A stretch of 64,000 bases of DNA from Opisthorchis felineus (taxonomy: Eukaryota > Platyhelminthes > Trematoda > Opisthorchiida > Opisthorchiidae): the NCBI GenBank assembly GCA_004794785.1, contig SJOL01000554.1, positions 581,692 through 645,691 on the forward strand, given 5' to 3'. Each line of letters opens with the position of its first letter. Position 1 is the first letter of the stretch. A program made the translations under genes and the position numbers. A model generated the notes under the pieces. It had not been told where the DNA came from. It was given only the letters and a program-made list of their open reading frames with translations, and searched no databases. Shown piece by piece: positions 1-12,333 of this stretch.

Positions 1-1690
1 GGCCTTCCGAATTTGAGAAGCGCTCTTGTCTCTACGCACTCGACCGGAACATGCAGAGTTGCTCTGGCAAATAAATTTATCTACAACGTCCACTGGTTGG
101 TCTGCAAGAATGAGGCTTGCGTTTGGTCGCACTAAGTCTTGTAATAGCACTTTAAACTTCACAAGTGTGAAGTGCATACCGGATCGTGCGGAGAAGCATT
201 GACTTTATTTAAAATGACTTGTATCGCTGAGATCTGTACCAAAGAAAGCAATGTCATGTGAATACTCGATGTCTGGGAACGAAAGTTCGCGGAGGGCATT
301 TCGACTCCCCCCTACATTTTGTAGACAGGCAAAGGAGCTTCAAGCAGCGCGTCAAGTCAAGACTGTACCGGAATTTTGAGGGAGAGCATTAATTGATGTG
401 GTGAACTCGGGCGATAATTTGCTGTATACCCGTTTACACACACTGGAGTTGGCATACAGTGTCCCTAAAAGAGACCAAAAAAATTAGGCGCACCATTGGT
501 CGCCAGGGCACCACCATAGTTTCTGACGCTCTACAGAGTCAGAGGCAGCCTTCAAATCGGGAAAAATGACAGTCGTTGAACGTTTGAGGGGAGCTGTTCG
601 AGAAATCGTCTCAAGATGAACATATGGTCGACGCAACATCGTCCAGGGCGGAGCCCAGCTTGGTTGTCAAGACTACTTCTTTCTCCGCACGAACTAATGC
701 CAGCGAGTACCTTGGGTGCTGCGCCAACCAGGTCCATATGATGACGGTCTTCGCATGACGCTCTTACGAATCTTTTGAAGATGGGGGTCACGGTCGAAGC
801 ACTCCATCCCACTGGTAGTAAGATCATCAGCCTGTTCACGAGGGCCTCACCATAATATTAGAAAGATGAAGTGTGCAGGACATCCACACGGAAGGAATGA
901 TATCTCGCACTGGATTTGTGTTGCTGAGGGCGGGCTGTTCCATTCGATTTCGTCGGGTTCTTCCAAAGATTGAATTGAAGCAAACCATTCAAAACGACGG
1001 TCTTGTGATTCGTCGATACGTCTTCTTTTAGCCGGTTGGTTTAGTCAGCGAAAGTAAGGCGCGGCTCTTACCTGCAGCGAAAGACACCTCCAGCTCCCGG
1101 GCATCCACAATCCACTGGCTTTTTCTTTCATTGTTTAGGCTCTTGATTATCCAGCATTTGATTGACCTGCGTGCAACGTCGTAGGTGCTAGCTGCTTGCG
1201 TGTTTTTTATGGCAGCAATAAGATCCGCTGATTCCGGAGATATCCAATATTCATTTGGTGTAGTCGGGCAGCTTGGGTAGATACCCCCAGAAGTTGACAG
1301 CACAGCTTCTCTCACTAGCTTCCAATCATCCTTCGGTCAATCATTATACGCGCAACTATGAGTCTCCAGTGGCTTTCCAACCACTTCAGCTCGATATTCT
1401 TGAGCTACTGAAACCCGCTGAAGTTGATGAACATAATTACTCTACTCCGGTGTGCGTAATCCTGAAGGGAAGCGAAGTGCTTTGTGAGCCCACACAATGG
1501 CATGATCGGAGCCAAGTTGCGGACCCCAGGAGGAACGGCTCTCCATCGGTACCTGAGAATCACGAGATGCAATTTAGTCCATGACTGGCTGGTGGCCTCC
1601 AAGTGATTCGGTGGGAGCGTTTTTGATGAAAGTTCGTCCTGCCCAAAAACAGACGATGTTCAGCACACAATTGAAGAGTTCTATCCTGAT
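1..1690 (-). pseudogene. RTE-type LINE fragment, decayed, cut by window edge
   Basis: A non-LTR retrotransposon copy on the minus strand. Reading from 1690 down, the end of an APE-type endonuclease is seen (1405-1600, SQSWTK...RYRWRAV, like the family's SQSWTQIDH...SYRWR). Next comes the endonuclease-RT linker (1028-1315, with EYWISPESADLIAA and YDVARRSIK). The reverse transcriptase start follows (552-839, QAGLRPGRCCVDHMFILRRF). The RT active site normally reads YADD; here it is YSHD at 253-264, so this copy cannot be catalytic. The pieces lie in different frames with stops between them, so the element is dead. It continues out of the window at base 1. The family call comes from the motif order and wording typical of RTE elements; exact outer borders are estimates. 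Confidence 0.8.
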
Positions 1691-1699
1691 TACCCCTGT

Positions 1700-2755
1700 G
1701 CTGAGCATCGACTACGAAGCTAAAACCAAAGTGCGATTCTTCTGGGGTTTATTGTCAAACTTGAGCGTTCATTTCACCCGTCAGTATGATATTTCGTTCT
1801 TTTGCTGACTGAAGCAGTCATGACAAATCATGATAAAATCCATTTTTGTCATCTTCAGAACTGCAGTCTGGTTGGATGTATGCGAATTTAAAATAAACAC
1901 CATTTATCGCATCGAACAGCATCGATCTTAATCCAACCAGACAAACGTACAGCGCAAAGTCGACTGTCTACTGGAATCAAGTCAAGTTGAGGGCGTTCAG
2001 GTCCAGGGTTCAGTGCAACTCCGTCAAAGAGACTGGACCTTACCGCGGTGTGGCGGCTTGTGCACCTCCACAACCCACTGACCTATACAGGGAAGTGCAC
2101 GTGTGTCCAACTCACAGAGCCTCATACCAGGTTGGTCAATGGGCAGCGGTCTGACTAACACAGTCTCTTATCCTCCAGTTTGGGAGTTGGAACACGTGTG
2201 TCAACTTGCTCCCTAGAAATGTAGACTGCCCTGAAGGTCGTACGCCAACCAACGCTGCCTTGCTGTTAGGCTTTTGAACCAAAGGCTTTGGTTGAGGACC
2301 CTAATCGTCCCCTGTCTAGGTCTGGGCGCCCTGGTAGTATCCCAGCCTACGTACAGCCACGAACTGCACTGATACAAATATTCTAAAGTGGTGTCATCAG
2401 CTGGGTGGCCTTACTTGCCACATAGAGCAGGGCGGGTGAGCGCAAACAGGCAACCGCTGAGGATTCCTTTCTTCCTCTTTCATACATTTGCTCTTCTCCC
2501 CTTTCTAGCCACATTGCTAGTGACATCTCTGTAAGCTCATCCTTAAGGGCTGATAGATCCGTTCACCACCCGTTACCACTAGCTGCATTATCTGCAGCTA
2601 ACCCGGCCGCCACAGCCACATACACTCCTAAATCATTCTTCAAACCTCACCGCTCAGTTCACCAAGCAGTCTTTAAAGTTCGCACTCTGAAACAACCTAA
2701 ACAACAGACTGCTCTTGCAAGCACGCTGGACTCGCTTTCTAGTGATGTGTGCTGT
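1700..2755. other. Unassigned non-coding stretch
   Basis: No gene is recognisable. Around 2300-2350 there is a short piece resembling the SINE body seen at 2765-2935 (cctgtctaggtctgggc, then cctggtagtatcccagc), so a decayed SINE remnant is likely there. Nothing else can be assigned. Confidence 0.4.
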
Positions 2756-2764
2756 CTGTCTGAG

Positions 2765-2935
2765 CCCGAGATGGCTCGGTGGTTAGAGCGGGGATTTACT
2801 GACAATAAGGTCCGTGATTAGAACCCAATCGCTGCATCTCGACTGCTCTTGTCTAGGCTTGGGCAACTTGGCAGTGTCTCAGCCCTCGTGCTCCCTTCGG
2901 GTGGCATGGTAGCTAGGCACAGGAAAGGTGTTACA
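2765..2935 (+). repeat. tRNA-derived SINE, family 1
   Basis: The start resembles an RNA polymerase III internal promoter: a box-A-like gatggctcggtggttagag near 2771, then a decayed box-B-like gtgattagaaccc near 2812. The shared body ctgctcttgtctaggcttgg, then gcaacttggcagtgtctcag follows. Two further copies with the same head and body occur at 10820-10945 (minus) and 52715-52880 (plus), which supports a dispersed SINE family. It carries no protein and would depend on a LINE for movement. It is too altered to be a functional tRNA gene. Confidence 0.65.
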
Positions 2936-3575
2936 GCTGAACGACTTTTTGATTGTCTGAATCGAGGATCAAGACGCAAGTACGGTTGTTGAACTGACCT
3001 CCCAATCGGTTTGCGCTCGCTTCCGGGTGATCAGCTCTGGTGATCCAGAAGCCGCTGCTACCGGTTCTGCTGGAGTTGGTATTGTTCTAAGCAATCGAGC
3101 TGAACGGTCTCTGGTTGAGTGGTTTTCCAATGATAGTCGCCTCTGGGCAGTTTTTTGGCATCGTCTATGAAAGTACCCCGCAAACACACCGATCAGTTCA
3201 GTTAAGTCCAGTTTTTCAACTAAACAACCATGTGCCGAGGTGCAGTGGTTGCAGCTGCCACAGCTTCGTTTGCGGAGAAATAGGGAAATGAGAGTCAGTT
3301 TTTGGAGGCGATGGCCTAGTCAGTTCATCTTCGTCAAATGCTTCTGCTTGTCCGGTATGCCATGAGGTGAGAGCTACGCGGTAGCTCTGATGCAAGGTCG
3401 CCAATGTCAGGATCACTAACCTCTTCCCGAGATCCCAATCCGGGGGGAGACGACAGTTACGTGACGAAGTTATCATTAAGGGCTTTCGCACTTCGTTGCC
3501 GAGTCATCAACTGGCCGGCTCGGTCGACTCCATCAGACGTAAGACTGGGTGAAGAGGGCACACGAAGCACGTGGC

Positions 3576-3950
3576 CTAATCAGCGCAACCTGTGGACTGT
3601 GACCAACTGATCCATCGAGGGAGAGTGAACTGCCCCAAAAACCATCTGGCGTACCTCGGTATTATTGTTCCCACCAGACCCGTAAAATGTTTCGGAGGCA
3701 GGTGAAGATTCAAGGAGCACACCAATAACGAAGTTAAAGAGAAAGGGTGGCTGAGAACATCCTTCCCTGACACCACTGGACGTAGTGAACTCGGCAGAGA
3801 ACTTGCTGTAGACACGTGTACGACCAAGGGAGGGTGCATACAGAGCCCTTATATGGGACAACAATTTAGATGGGACACCCTTCATTGCCAGATTGCCCCA
3901 TTTCTAACGACCAATGAAACCAAAAGCAGACGTGAGATCGGTAATCGCGA
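3576..3950 (-). pseudogene. RTE-type LINE reverse transcriptase fragment
   Basis: Minus-strand RT core. It reads ITDLTSAFGF (from the family's DFKAAFDSVDR), then KGVPSKLLSHIRALY, RTRVYSKFSAEFTTSSGV, and REGCSQPPFLFNFVI (from RQGCPLSPFLFNFVID). These are RT domains 2 to 4. The catalytic YADD part is absent: after FNFVI and a short remnant the sequence jumps to material that includes a possible C-terminal RLR piece. Stops and shifts break the frame. The copy abuts a plus-strand RTE fragment starting near 3960, so the two lie divergently, almost touching. Confidence 0.75.
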
Positions 3951-3959
3951 CCAAATAGA

Positions 3960-6480
3960 CTGTAACTCACATACATTCAAATAGTTTTTACAATGCTCTG
4001 AGCACCTTGTTGCGGAGGGCTAGGAGTCTAGAAATTGTTGTGGTTGCCGGGGATAGGAATGCGCAAGTAGGTAGACTTAGCGCTGCTTAGGCTTAATCGG
4101 ATGATCGTCTGGAATCGAGACGCACAAACAACAGCGAACGCCTGCTACAGTTGTTTACTGAACACGGACTGTTTCTGTGCAGTAGTACCTTCTGAAACAA
4201 CCGATGCCGCTTTGCTACATGGTGCCCCCCGAGTGCGAGTCAACCTCCAACACAGACTGACCACATCACCATTAGTTATAGGTGGCGCGTGTCAACTACT
4301 GACTATCCCTCGTTCTGAAACACCCGTGTGGATTCAGATCACGCGCTTGTTCATTGCTCCTTCTCGTTGCTTTTTTCGGGGCACGCAAGATGCGTACAAC
4401 CTCGCTTGGAGGTGACCTCTCGGACCCTGATGTGAAGTAGGCCTACCAAAACCACCTACTGAAGTCCCTATCAGACAACATGTTTTCTGACTTTCACACT
4501 ATAAAATTACTCGAAGCTCGTACACACATTCCTTCCGGCCGAAAGTACAATACCGTTAAACGAACTATCAGACTTCAGGTGAGAAAGAACACCTGCGCGG
4601 ATCGAGAGACTGGATGGATCCGGAAAGTTGGAGAGACGGAGGAGGTGAGAAAGTACGTGTAAGCTGATCCAGCTGATACGCGCAACGGGCCCCAAAAGGC
4701 CTAAGGTGAGCAAAGAAATCACTGGTAACAAAGGCTTGCCTAACAGTAAAAAAGAAGAGTTCCCGAACCATTGGGCTGAGCAATTTCAAGACCAATTCAA
4801 CTCACCACCTGCAATTGCTCAGGTGGATTCCCAACCGGCAACGCAGCCCTGGACAGTGAAATTGGAACTGCTGACGGTTTCGAAAATTAACGAGTGCCTT
4901 TAGTCCCTCAAGTGCCATCGAGCTGCTGGTTCTGACAAACCTCCACCCGCTCTGTTCAAATTGGGAGATAGAATCCTCAGACGATGCTTGCCTAACTTAT
5001 TTGCCTCTGACTGGGAGAGAAAGATCGTCCCAACTAAGTGGGGTGAGCATGGCCTATTGTAAAAAATGGGTGGTTGGAGTGAGTGTGGCAGTCACAGAGG
5101 AATTAGTCTGATTCGCGTTGTTGATGAATTCTTTGCGTCGCTCGCTTATTTTAAGTCGCCTCACGAAGGCGAGTGAAGAGGGGACCTGGGAAAAGCAAGC
5201 AGGATTACGGCAGGGGAGGAGCTGTGTTGACCAGATCTTCACACCCTGTCAAGTGTTAGAGCAACGGCATGCGTATAGGCGCCCTACAATATTGGTGTCC
5301 CCTGACTTCAAGAGTGCATTCGATTCTGTCGACCGGTTGGTTTTTTAAAAACCCTGCATCATCATCATCATCAAAGACAGCAACATCAGTGTTGACACTG
5401 ATGCTTCACTGCCGTACAACCATAAGGTTCGTCTAATTATATTTAAAGCCCTAGAGTGAAGAGAAGAGAAAAAGAGTGGGTGAGGGAGGGGACCTAGTGC
5501 TGGCGACAATGCGCGACAATGCACTTCCCAGAGGTTCGTGAATATCATACGCTGTTTGTATTAACATAATTGTAGGTGCGTGGGACTGTATGGGGGCTCT
5601 CCAAAAGCATTTCTACAAGCAGTGGTGTCTGACAAGGATGTCCACTCCAGTCCTTCGGCATGTGTTTCGCTCCAACAAGGTGCAAAGTCATGCTACAGGA
5701 CGTACAGTTTCTAGACAAACCTCTGGGAATTCAAGGACTGACACTGAAGGTTGTGGAACACTATGCGTGTCCTGGAGGTTGAATCAGCTCTGACGACAGT
5801 GTGACAAACGAAGTCAACACAGGAATCTCGAAGGCCAGAATTGCGTTTGCCAATTTGAGCCTCTTGTGGCGTCAAAAAGGCATCGCTGGCTCACAAAAGA
5901 CGAGTGCGTCAGACTGCACTGCGGGCTCTATTGTTGTATGGTTGCGAGACATGGTCACTTCGGCAGAGGATCTGAAAAATCTTCGGGTCCCAGAAGTACA
6001 GCTGGAATCGGCTGGACCCAGCAAATTCGCAGAGAACAGACCGATTTTGGTGAAGCACAGGGTACTTCCCTCAAAGAATACATCCAGTGCTGCAAGCTTA
6101 GGTATGTGGGAAATGTGTTACGCATGTCGAGACGAGCGCCACTTTCCGTACTTAATGCGCGGTGACGGAAACATAGAGGTTAACAAGTTGACAAGATAGA
6201 AGGGAATGGAAAAGTCTGAGTGCCGTTGGTGCTGTTCGCCTTCAAGGATGGGTTCCACGTGACACTCCCTGTGCGTGTCTGGAGACACTGAACGATATGG
6301 CGGCTAGCCGGTATCAGTGGCGTTCATGCTGTCCGTTTTTATCCAGATTGTCTGACTGAGTGCCGGGGGTGTAGGCAACTCGGAGGTTTGTGGTAAGCTA
6401 ATCCTAGGTCACTCCACCCTCATCATCTCTTTCGTCTTTCTTATACGGCTTTGTACAAATAAACTGTACGGCAGTGAAGA
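3960..6480 (+). pseudogene. RTE-type LINE, near full-length but multiply broken
   Basis: A plus-strand element with domains in family order. The APE endonuclease motif VVVAGDRNAQVGRL is at about 4032-4075. A decayed substrate-binding part with DSDHALVH-like coding follows at 4330-4350. The linker runs from 4400 to 4660 (ARTHIPSGRKYNTVKRTIR). The RT start is at 5100-5345 (QAGLRQGRSCVDQIF, RRPTILVSPDFKSAFDSVDR). The C-terminal part is at 5800-6340 (NTGISKARIAFANLSLLWRQ, LRYVGNVLRMSRRAP, QGWVPRDT...ETLNDMAASRYQWRS). The middle of the RT, including the catalytic motif, is missing at 5346-5580. Many stops and shifts make it a pseudogene. A short conserved-looking tail (ttgtacaaataaactgtacg, then gcagtg) ends it near 6480. 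Confidence 0.85.
5346..5585. repeat. Foreign segment replacing the RTE catalytic RT core
   Basis: About 240 bases interrupt the plus-strand RTE exactly where RT motifs 3 to 6 should be. The segment begins with a short CAT run (5356-5373) and contains cactgccgtacaa near 5409. That is the reverse complement of the RTE 3' end ttgtacggcagtg (6455-6470). It is therefore probably the 3' tail of a second RTE copy that landed in reverse orientation. No coding content is seen. Confidence 0.5.
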
Positions 6481-8620
6481 CCCAGTGCTCTCATCTGGTG
6501 TTTCTGTCAATGGTAACGATAATGCATCGGATACCATGAGACATTGCATCAGGACTACCAGATAACTGAAGGGTGATTTCTGAAACACCTCAGTTTGTTA
6601 TAGGTGGCTTGATGTACACGACAGAAGTGGGGACAGAAAAAAGAAACAGAAGTTTCGGATAGAGAAGCCTCTTTCCCAGGTTGACAGGGAGTACAAACAT
6701 TAAACTGCATTAAACTGCCATGTACATCAGATGTTTTGAGTTCGGTAAGGGATTACTTTGGTTTATTTTACTAGGCGACGGTCCAGGTATGGAACAATGG
6801 TTCGAGGACTGGCGGATCGGTCGATCGCAGGGACCAGTTGAAGGGTAGCGAGGGGCGCGTGGGTGTGGGCCGGTGAACGAAGAGCTGAAGAGATGAATGT
6901 CACTTCCAAGTTGTTCAGACCGAAAAGGGACGTTGTTTGCTATATCCTATCTTGAGCTTTGGTGCAAAGCCCGACCCACAAGGAACCCGGTAGTAGGGTA
7001 TTCTTTGGTGGTCCTCTCCGGGAGCCGATAACCCTGTTCGGCTGCAGCCCGAGAATACAGGAAGTAAGGTATAGATGTCCTACCCCTAATGCTACTGTGT
7101 ACAGCAGACGTTTTGAGCCTCATTAAGCTCATGGCAAGGTTTAGTTGTTCTTAGACCGTAATGGATAACCCGGAGGCGGTCATGGTCGGTTGCTGGGCGG
7201 TCCGCGTGTGCGGGTTTTACAGCCAACGTTTTCTAATCCCTCCTTCTATGAAGGGAGGCTGCTTTTATGAATATGGAAATGCTGGTAGTCTGGAGAAAAT
7301 ACCTTACTGCCTACACACTCCTATCGCAGAGGGCATTAAGACTTTACTTCCAGAATGCACACTGTTCTTAGTCTGGCTGCTTTCTTTTGGCCTTCCTAGC
7401 ATGGTTGCACATTGTGGAACGAAGTTTCAGCCAGTGTAGCCCGCACGAGCATTTCAGGACTCAAGCCGAACCATTAATTCAAGGTGGTAGCCTTTGGCCG
7501 GGAATAAGTGTGTGAATACAATGCCTGTAATGTTAACAGCCTTCTGTGGCACGTCATGCAAGCAAGCGCGTTTAGAAGGATGGACTGGTCGAAAGGACCG
7601 TGAGGAACCTCGAATTCGGTGAGCACGGTTATTGGTTGTCAGACTGATCTGAACGGGTTGCACGACATATTTCGAACGTGCTCAACACGACCTATACCGA
7701 CCTGAATCCTTCTTGGCGTTCTCGAGTCAAGGCTTGCGTGCCACCATGAGTGACATCAGACCTAACGCTAAAACGGAAAATATGCTAAGGCATATGTGAC
7801 TGACGCATCCCACCAAGTCATATATCTTAAAAGCTGGTGCAACCACCTATCTCTAGCAGGATGGAGTAAAAATAACGTACAGACACCATAAGAATTTGAC
7901 TTACGCCCTTGAAAACGGAAATTGATAGGTTGTCTAAACGCGACGAAGGATAAGGTTATCACTAAAATCCAGATCCCCGCTTCCAGTTGGCGGTTCGTTC
8001 ACACAGGAGCAGGCTGTCAGCTAAACTCGCCCAACAGCCAGCCCAACATGTACAGCGTTCGCACTTGCCGAAGGTCAAACAGCCAAAGCAGCCTTCGAGG
8101 GTCTAACTTACCAGATGGCTTGTGGCGCCTATCTCCTGATCGGGTACTGCCAACATTATGTGCCTTTTGCACTTCTTGTCTTTTGGGTCAGCCAAAATTC
8201 CAAACCACGAAGGCACATCGACTTCAGCTGAATTTAGAACTGACAAGAATTTGTCTCCAATGGATCAGTAAGGCCATATTCAAGTCCCATGCCCAGTACT
8301 TTGTAGAAGGTTTACCTCTTCTATGTCAACAGCATTATATGGATCATATTCAACCGTGAATGGGCATCCAGAGATGTGCATTTTGACAAGTTCTGTACGA
8401 GGCAGGCGTGGAATCCGTTATTCGTACTCGGATGGGTTAATGCTTTCGTGGCAAAGCAAGACACACGAATTTCGCACTTGGAAAGGGGCAAACGGTAAAA
8501 ACGCATGTTCAGAGTCCATGCATATGTTCCAGAATGAAAGGACCAGAAGAAAGGTACAGAAGATAAAGGCATCGTTCCTAAGCATTCTACGACCCAGAAG
8601 CAAATCAGATCACTCAGGTT
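6480..8620. other. Unassigned non-coding stretch
   Basis: No protein or RNA gene is recognisable on either strand. Open frames are short and have no familiar motifs. Two short related segments (near 6720-6745 and 7095-7115, around catcagatgttttgag and cagcagacgttttgag) hint at a decayed repeat. Confidence 0.35.
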
Positions 8621-8624
8621 ACCC

Positions 8625-8625
8625 G

Positions 8626-8664
<39 letters not shown>
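8625..8664. repeat. TA dinucleotide microsatellite
   Basis: About 20 uninterrupted TA units. The run is self-complementary and gives open frames of alternating Y and I residues on both strands, which are artefacts. Confidence 0.95.
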
Positions 8665-8665
<1 letters not shown>

Positions 8666-8669
8666 CTGA

Positions 8670-10815
8670 CGGCACCCATTTCCGGATTCGCCTGTCACGT
8701 CGAACTGTCGCGCAACACAGATGAAACCACATGTGTGACCAATGGAATTAGCCGTGCAACCGGTCTGAATCCGGAAGGTGAAGAGAATGAGGCATTCCTA
8801 AAGCCATCAGAACATACAACTGGTCGTCCATATCGTCAAGTCATCTGGGAACAACTGAACAAGTGATTCCCACAGTGTACACGAGGGATGGCCTAGTGGC
8901 CGCAAACTCATGAGACACCCACGGCAAGGCAATGCTGACGATTATTCAGCTTGGTTAGTACAAAAATCAACGTCACCCGTAGCACCGCTGTAGTATTAGA
9001 ACGCCGGACTGCCCAGTGTTACGATAGGTTGTCTGCATAAATATACATGAAACACAAATACAGTTAGATTAGAATTCAAGAATACAGCGCAATCTAGTAC
9101 GACGCCCTCAAAATAAATGTGCTGATTTCTCTTGAGCAGGGAACAACAACACTCAATCACAGAACCACACCACTCTCTGAATATCTTAAGATTTATACGA
9201 GGTAAAAAAATCCACAAGTTCTAAGTTATTTCAAAGTACAAAGGCAGCACTTCGCCAATCCGTCACATACAATATGAAGAAATCAGTTCAAAATTGGTTA
9301 GGTGTATGCGAGAATAATCAGGTACAGTAAACACGACGTGGAGATGCATGCTTACAAAACAAAACTAGCATGAGCGCCTTTTGGTCATATGACCTTACAT
9401 ACGTGCAAAGGAGTAATGTACACACAAAGCTGTAATTTACTAACTGAAGCCAGCGATCCCTAGTCCAGTACATCGTGCACAAAAATAGCACAAACAGGTG
9501 TCCGGGGCCAAAGCATAGCATCTAGAGGTTTGTTACAGGTCTTTGGTCGGTCTGTTTTCCTTTAGAATCCACACTGGTGACCACTGAGACAGTCGAAACC
9601 CTCAAGGTTTAGCAGTCACTTAAGGACAACAGATTCCACCACTTCTGATAAAACAGATCAGGGGACGAAGTCGGTTCGTTTCGGAGTAGGGAGAACACGG
9701 AAGTGCCGAAGAAATAGAAATTCGGTGACCAAACGTACCTCGGATACACCGAGTTGGTGATGTGGGATTTAGCGGTCTTTTCCAAGAACATCGTCTACGC
9801 ACCACCATATCCACCGAATCAAGCCCGAGCCCTAGGGTAGCCGAATTGTCGAGAAAGAACGGCGCCTACCTGGCTTGTCATAGAAGCGCACCAAGTCGTT
9901 CCCCAAGGATACATTAGTCTGTCTCTACAGTAATCTCATGAGCCTGCCACAAGAGTACAACATACTAGCCTAGCTTCTATACCTGAACGGCGAAGTTTAT
10001 TCGGCTCGGAGCCACCACGTTAATAAATGGATTGTATCACCTTCCATAGAAAGAGCACATTGAAGCCCTTAAAACATAGCGGGCTCCCAGAGGAGCTTAC
10101 TCTAGCTATCCTGAGAAACAGCACGTATCCAAATACCAATGGACTTGCTGCGCTCACACGGATCACCTAAGAAGACATCCACTCAAACCGAGATCTGTGT
10201 TAGCCGGCTTCGGTAACGCTCACACAGCTTTGGCAAACGAATCCACAAAGTCGGAAACGCCTTCAAATGACGCTTAGATGCTTGGTTCCAGCCACGCTGC
10301 CACCACATAAGAGAGTAGCGGCCACTCGGTTAGACAGAGCCCAGAGCATGTTAAACAGTGCAGACACCAGTTCGTAGAAATTTTCTTATTTAACTTCAGG
10401 TAACCTCATCTTCTACAGCAGACCGAAGGAATAACTGCTAGCCTAAGCCTATGAAGAGAGACGGACGGTAACCAGTCAGCTAATTTTTGCGATCGACAGT
10501 TTCCGTTTCACGTTATTTCTCCCTAGACTCCTATCCGTTCCACCTTTTACTCCCCAAATCATTGTAGTCACATTCATACTTTGACTAACACAGCAGCAAG
10601 GCGTCAGTGTACGACCCGGGGACAAGGGATTGACACAATCTATGCTTGCTTGGTGGTCTGGGTTTGCTGTCGGAGATGACAACACTCAAGTGAAACACCA
10701 CAATGGACCAGCAAAATTTCCCTAGGTGGCTCGAAATGAACGAACTTAACCATAGATCCGTTACGTAGCGCTCGCTTCAGTTTAGTGGCAACTGGCTCAG
10801 TGGCGTCCGCTCAAA
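8670..10815. other. Unassigned non-coding stretch
   Basis: I see no gene, no clear transposon coding remnant and no obvious array here. Open frames are at most about 70 codons and show no motif. Confidence 0.35.
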
Positions 10816-10819
10816 CGAA

Positions 10820-10945
10820 AGCTGGGATACTGTCAGGTTGCCCCAGCCTAGACAGGAGCAGTCAAGATGCAGAGATTGTGTTAGAGCCATAGACCGTCCG
10901 GTCAGTATATTCGCGCTTTAACCACTGAGCCATCTCAAGCTTAAG
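10820..10945 (-). repeat. tRNA-derived SINE, family 1
   Basis: On the minus strand the head reads gagatggctcagtggttaaa, then gcgcgaata. This is the same tRNA-like start as at 2765. The shared body ctgctcctgtctaggctggg, then gcaacctgacagtatcccag follows. It is diverged and has no protein. Confidence 0.65.
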
Positions 10946-10949
10946 CAGT

Positions 10950-12330
10950 ACAACTCGGTAAATAAAAAACATATCTTTCGCGAGAATGTCTGACGTGCTA
11001 CGTACTACATGGGCAAAAACCTACCTTCGAATAACCCGTGGCACTAATTATTTGAAACAATCCAGTGTTCATTATCGGAGCGATGCTTCCTGAAATCCCA
11101 TTAAGAACCTGGCATTATTCTGTATTGTGAATCCGCGCACGGCGTAGCGTGGCATGGGTAAAAATGCGGCATCGGATGGCGAAGATTCTGCGCCCCAATT
11201 GTGCCCGCCACAAGAATAGGACTCTATTCAATTAAATGAAGTAAACCCACCGGCACTCTGTGATGCGGTCGTGTCAGATGCAACAATAGTAAAATTCCCA
11301 CCTGAGAAAATATAACGGGCGTGCTAAGGGTTATTTCAGCTGATTTGCGGCCCCTGAAAACAACACTTCCCCCAGCAAAACGTCATCCAATCACATGTCC
11401 ATGTATTACCAGGTCCGATTAGAAGCTGAGACTGCCGGCCAGGCAGAATGCCTAGAGTCCACAAGAACCCAGTCCAGATACCCTCGCCAAACAAAGCGCC
11501 ACAAGCCCCAATATCAGCGATATCAAAGCAGCTCCTTCTCCGCAACACTATTCAGGCTAGCTCCCCTGACTCCATATGCAGCGCGAGTACCAGCTGACCC
11601 AGTATTTGGACACGCACGGTCAACCAGTAGCTGGCGATGGTCAAGTGACCCCATCTGGCCTAATCACACTCACACCCAGAAACAGTTGCACATACCCGTT
11701 CCTCACACGACAAGATTGCTACTGTGTGCGACACAAGTCCAAGCTAAGTTGACCTAGCAGCCTACTCAGGCAAGAAAACTAAGGACACAACGATTTTCTG
11801 AATAAAATAGTAAAATTTCCGGACTTAATCATCCGTCGCATGATACCCTACGTTTTATGTGTTACTACGCACACCACAAGAAACCCTCACCCAGTAGCTA
11901 TGCACTGCGCGTAACACCAACGTATGACTCGTTTTTTTGCATCTGACTGCACCCCTTTTCCTGTTAACTGGTGTGGCATCGGCGATTCGTGCTGTACACC
12001 CGTACACAGACCCGAAACACGAGAAATCCTCCCGTGATACCAGGATCCTGCCAGGAGAAACCGAGGCAGAACTATACACGAGTCCTCGTTGTGCACTACC
12101 GCGAGACACCCGAGAAGCTAGTTTACAGAAGACTACAGTTGTTCGCAGCATGGATCCACCGTACTATCCCAGTCTGGCTCTGACATATAATATGGACAAA
12201 TTTATCATTTCCAACTCAACTCTGCATACCAGCAGGTGTCCATCCGCTGCAGGACACTTCGAACCTCTCCTTAAATAGCTCCCAGTGAAAGATGGGATGC
12301 GCCCATGTGACGCACTGACAAAAATATGCT
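10950..12330. other. Unassigned; includes sequence downstream of the RS gene
   Basis: No recognisable exon, transposon or RNA gene. If the RS-rich gene continues past 12334, or carries a 3' untranslated region, it would extend into the upper end of this stretch on the minus strand. I could not identify a polyadenylation signal with confidence. Confidence 0.3.
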
Positions 12331-12333
12331 GAA

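Noticed and set aside
8321..8724. Open frames of 125 and 133 codons on opposite strands
   Set aside because: Both read through the TA run as alternating Y and I; no motif outside it.
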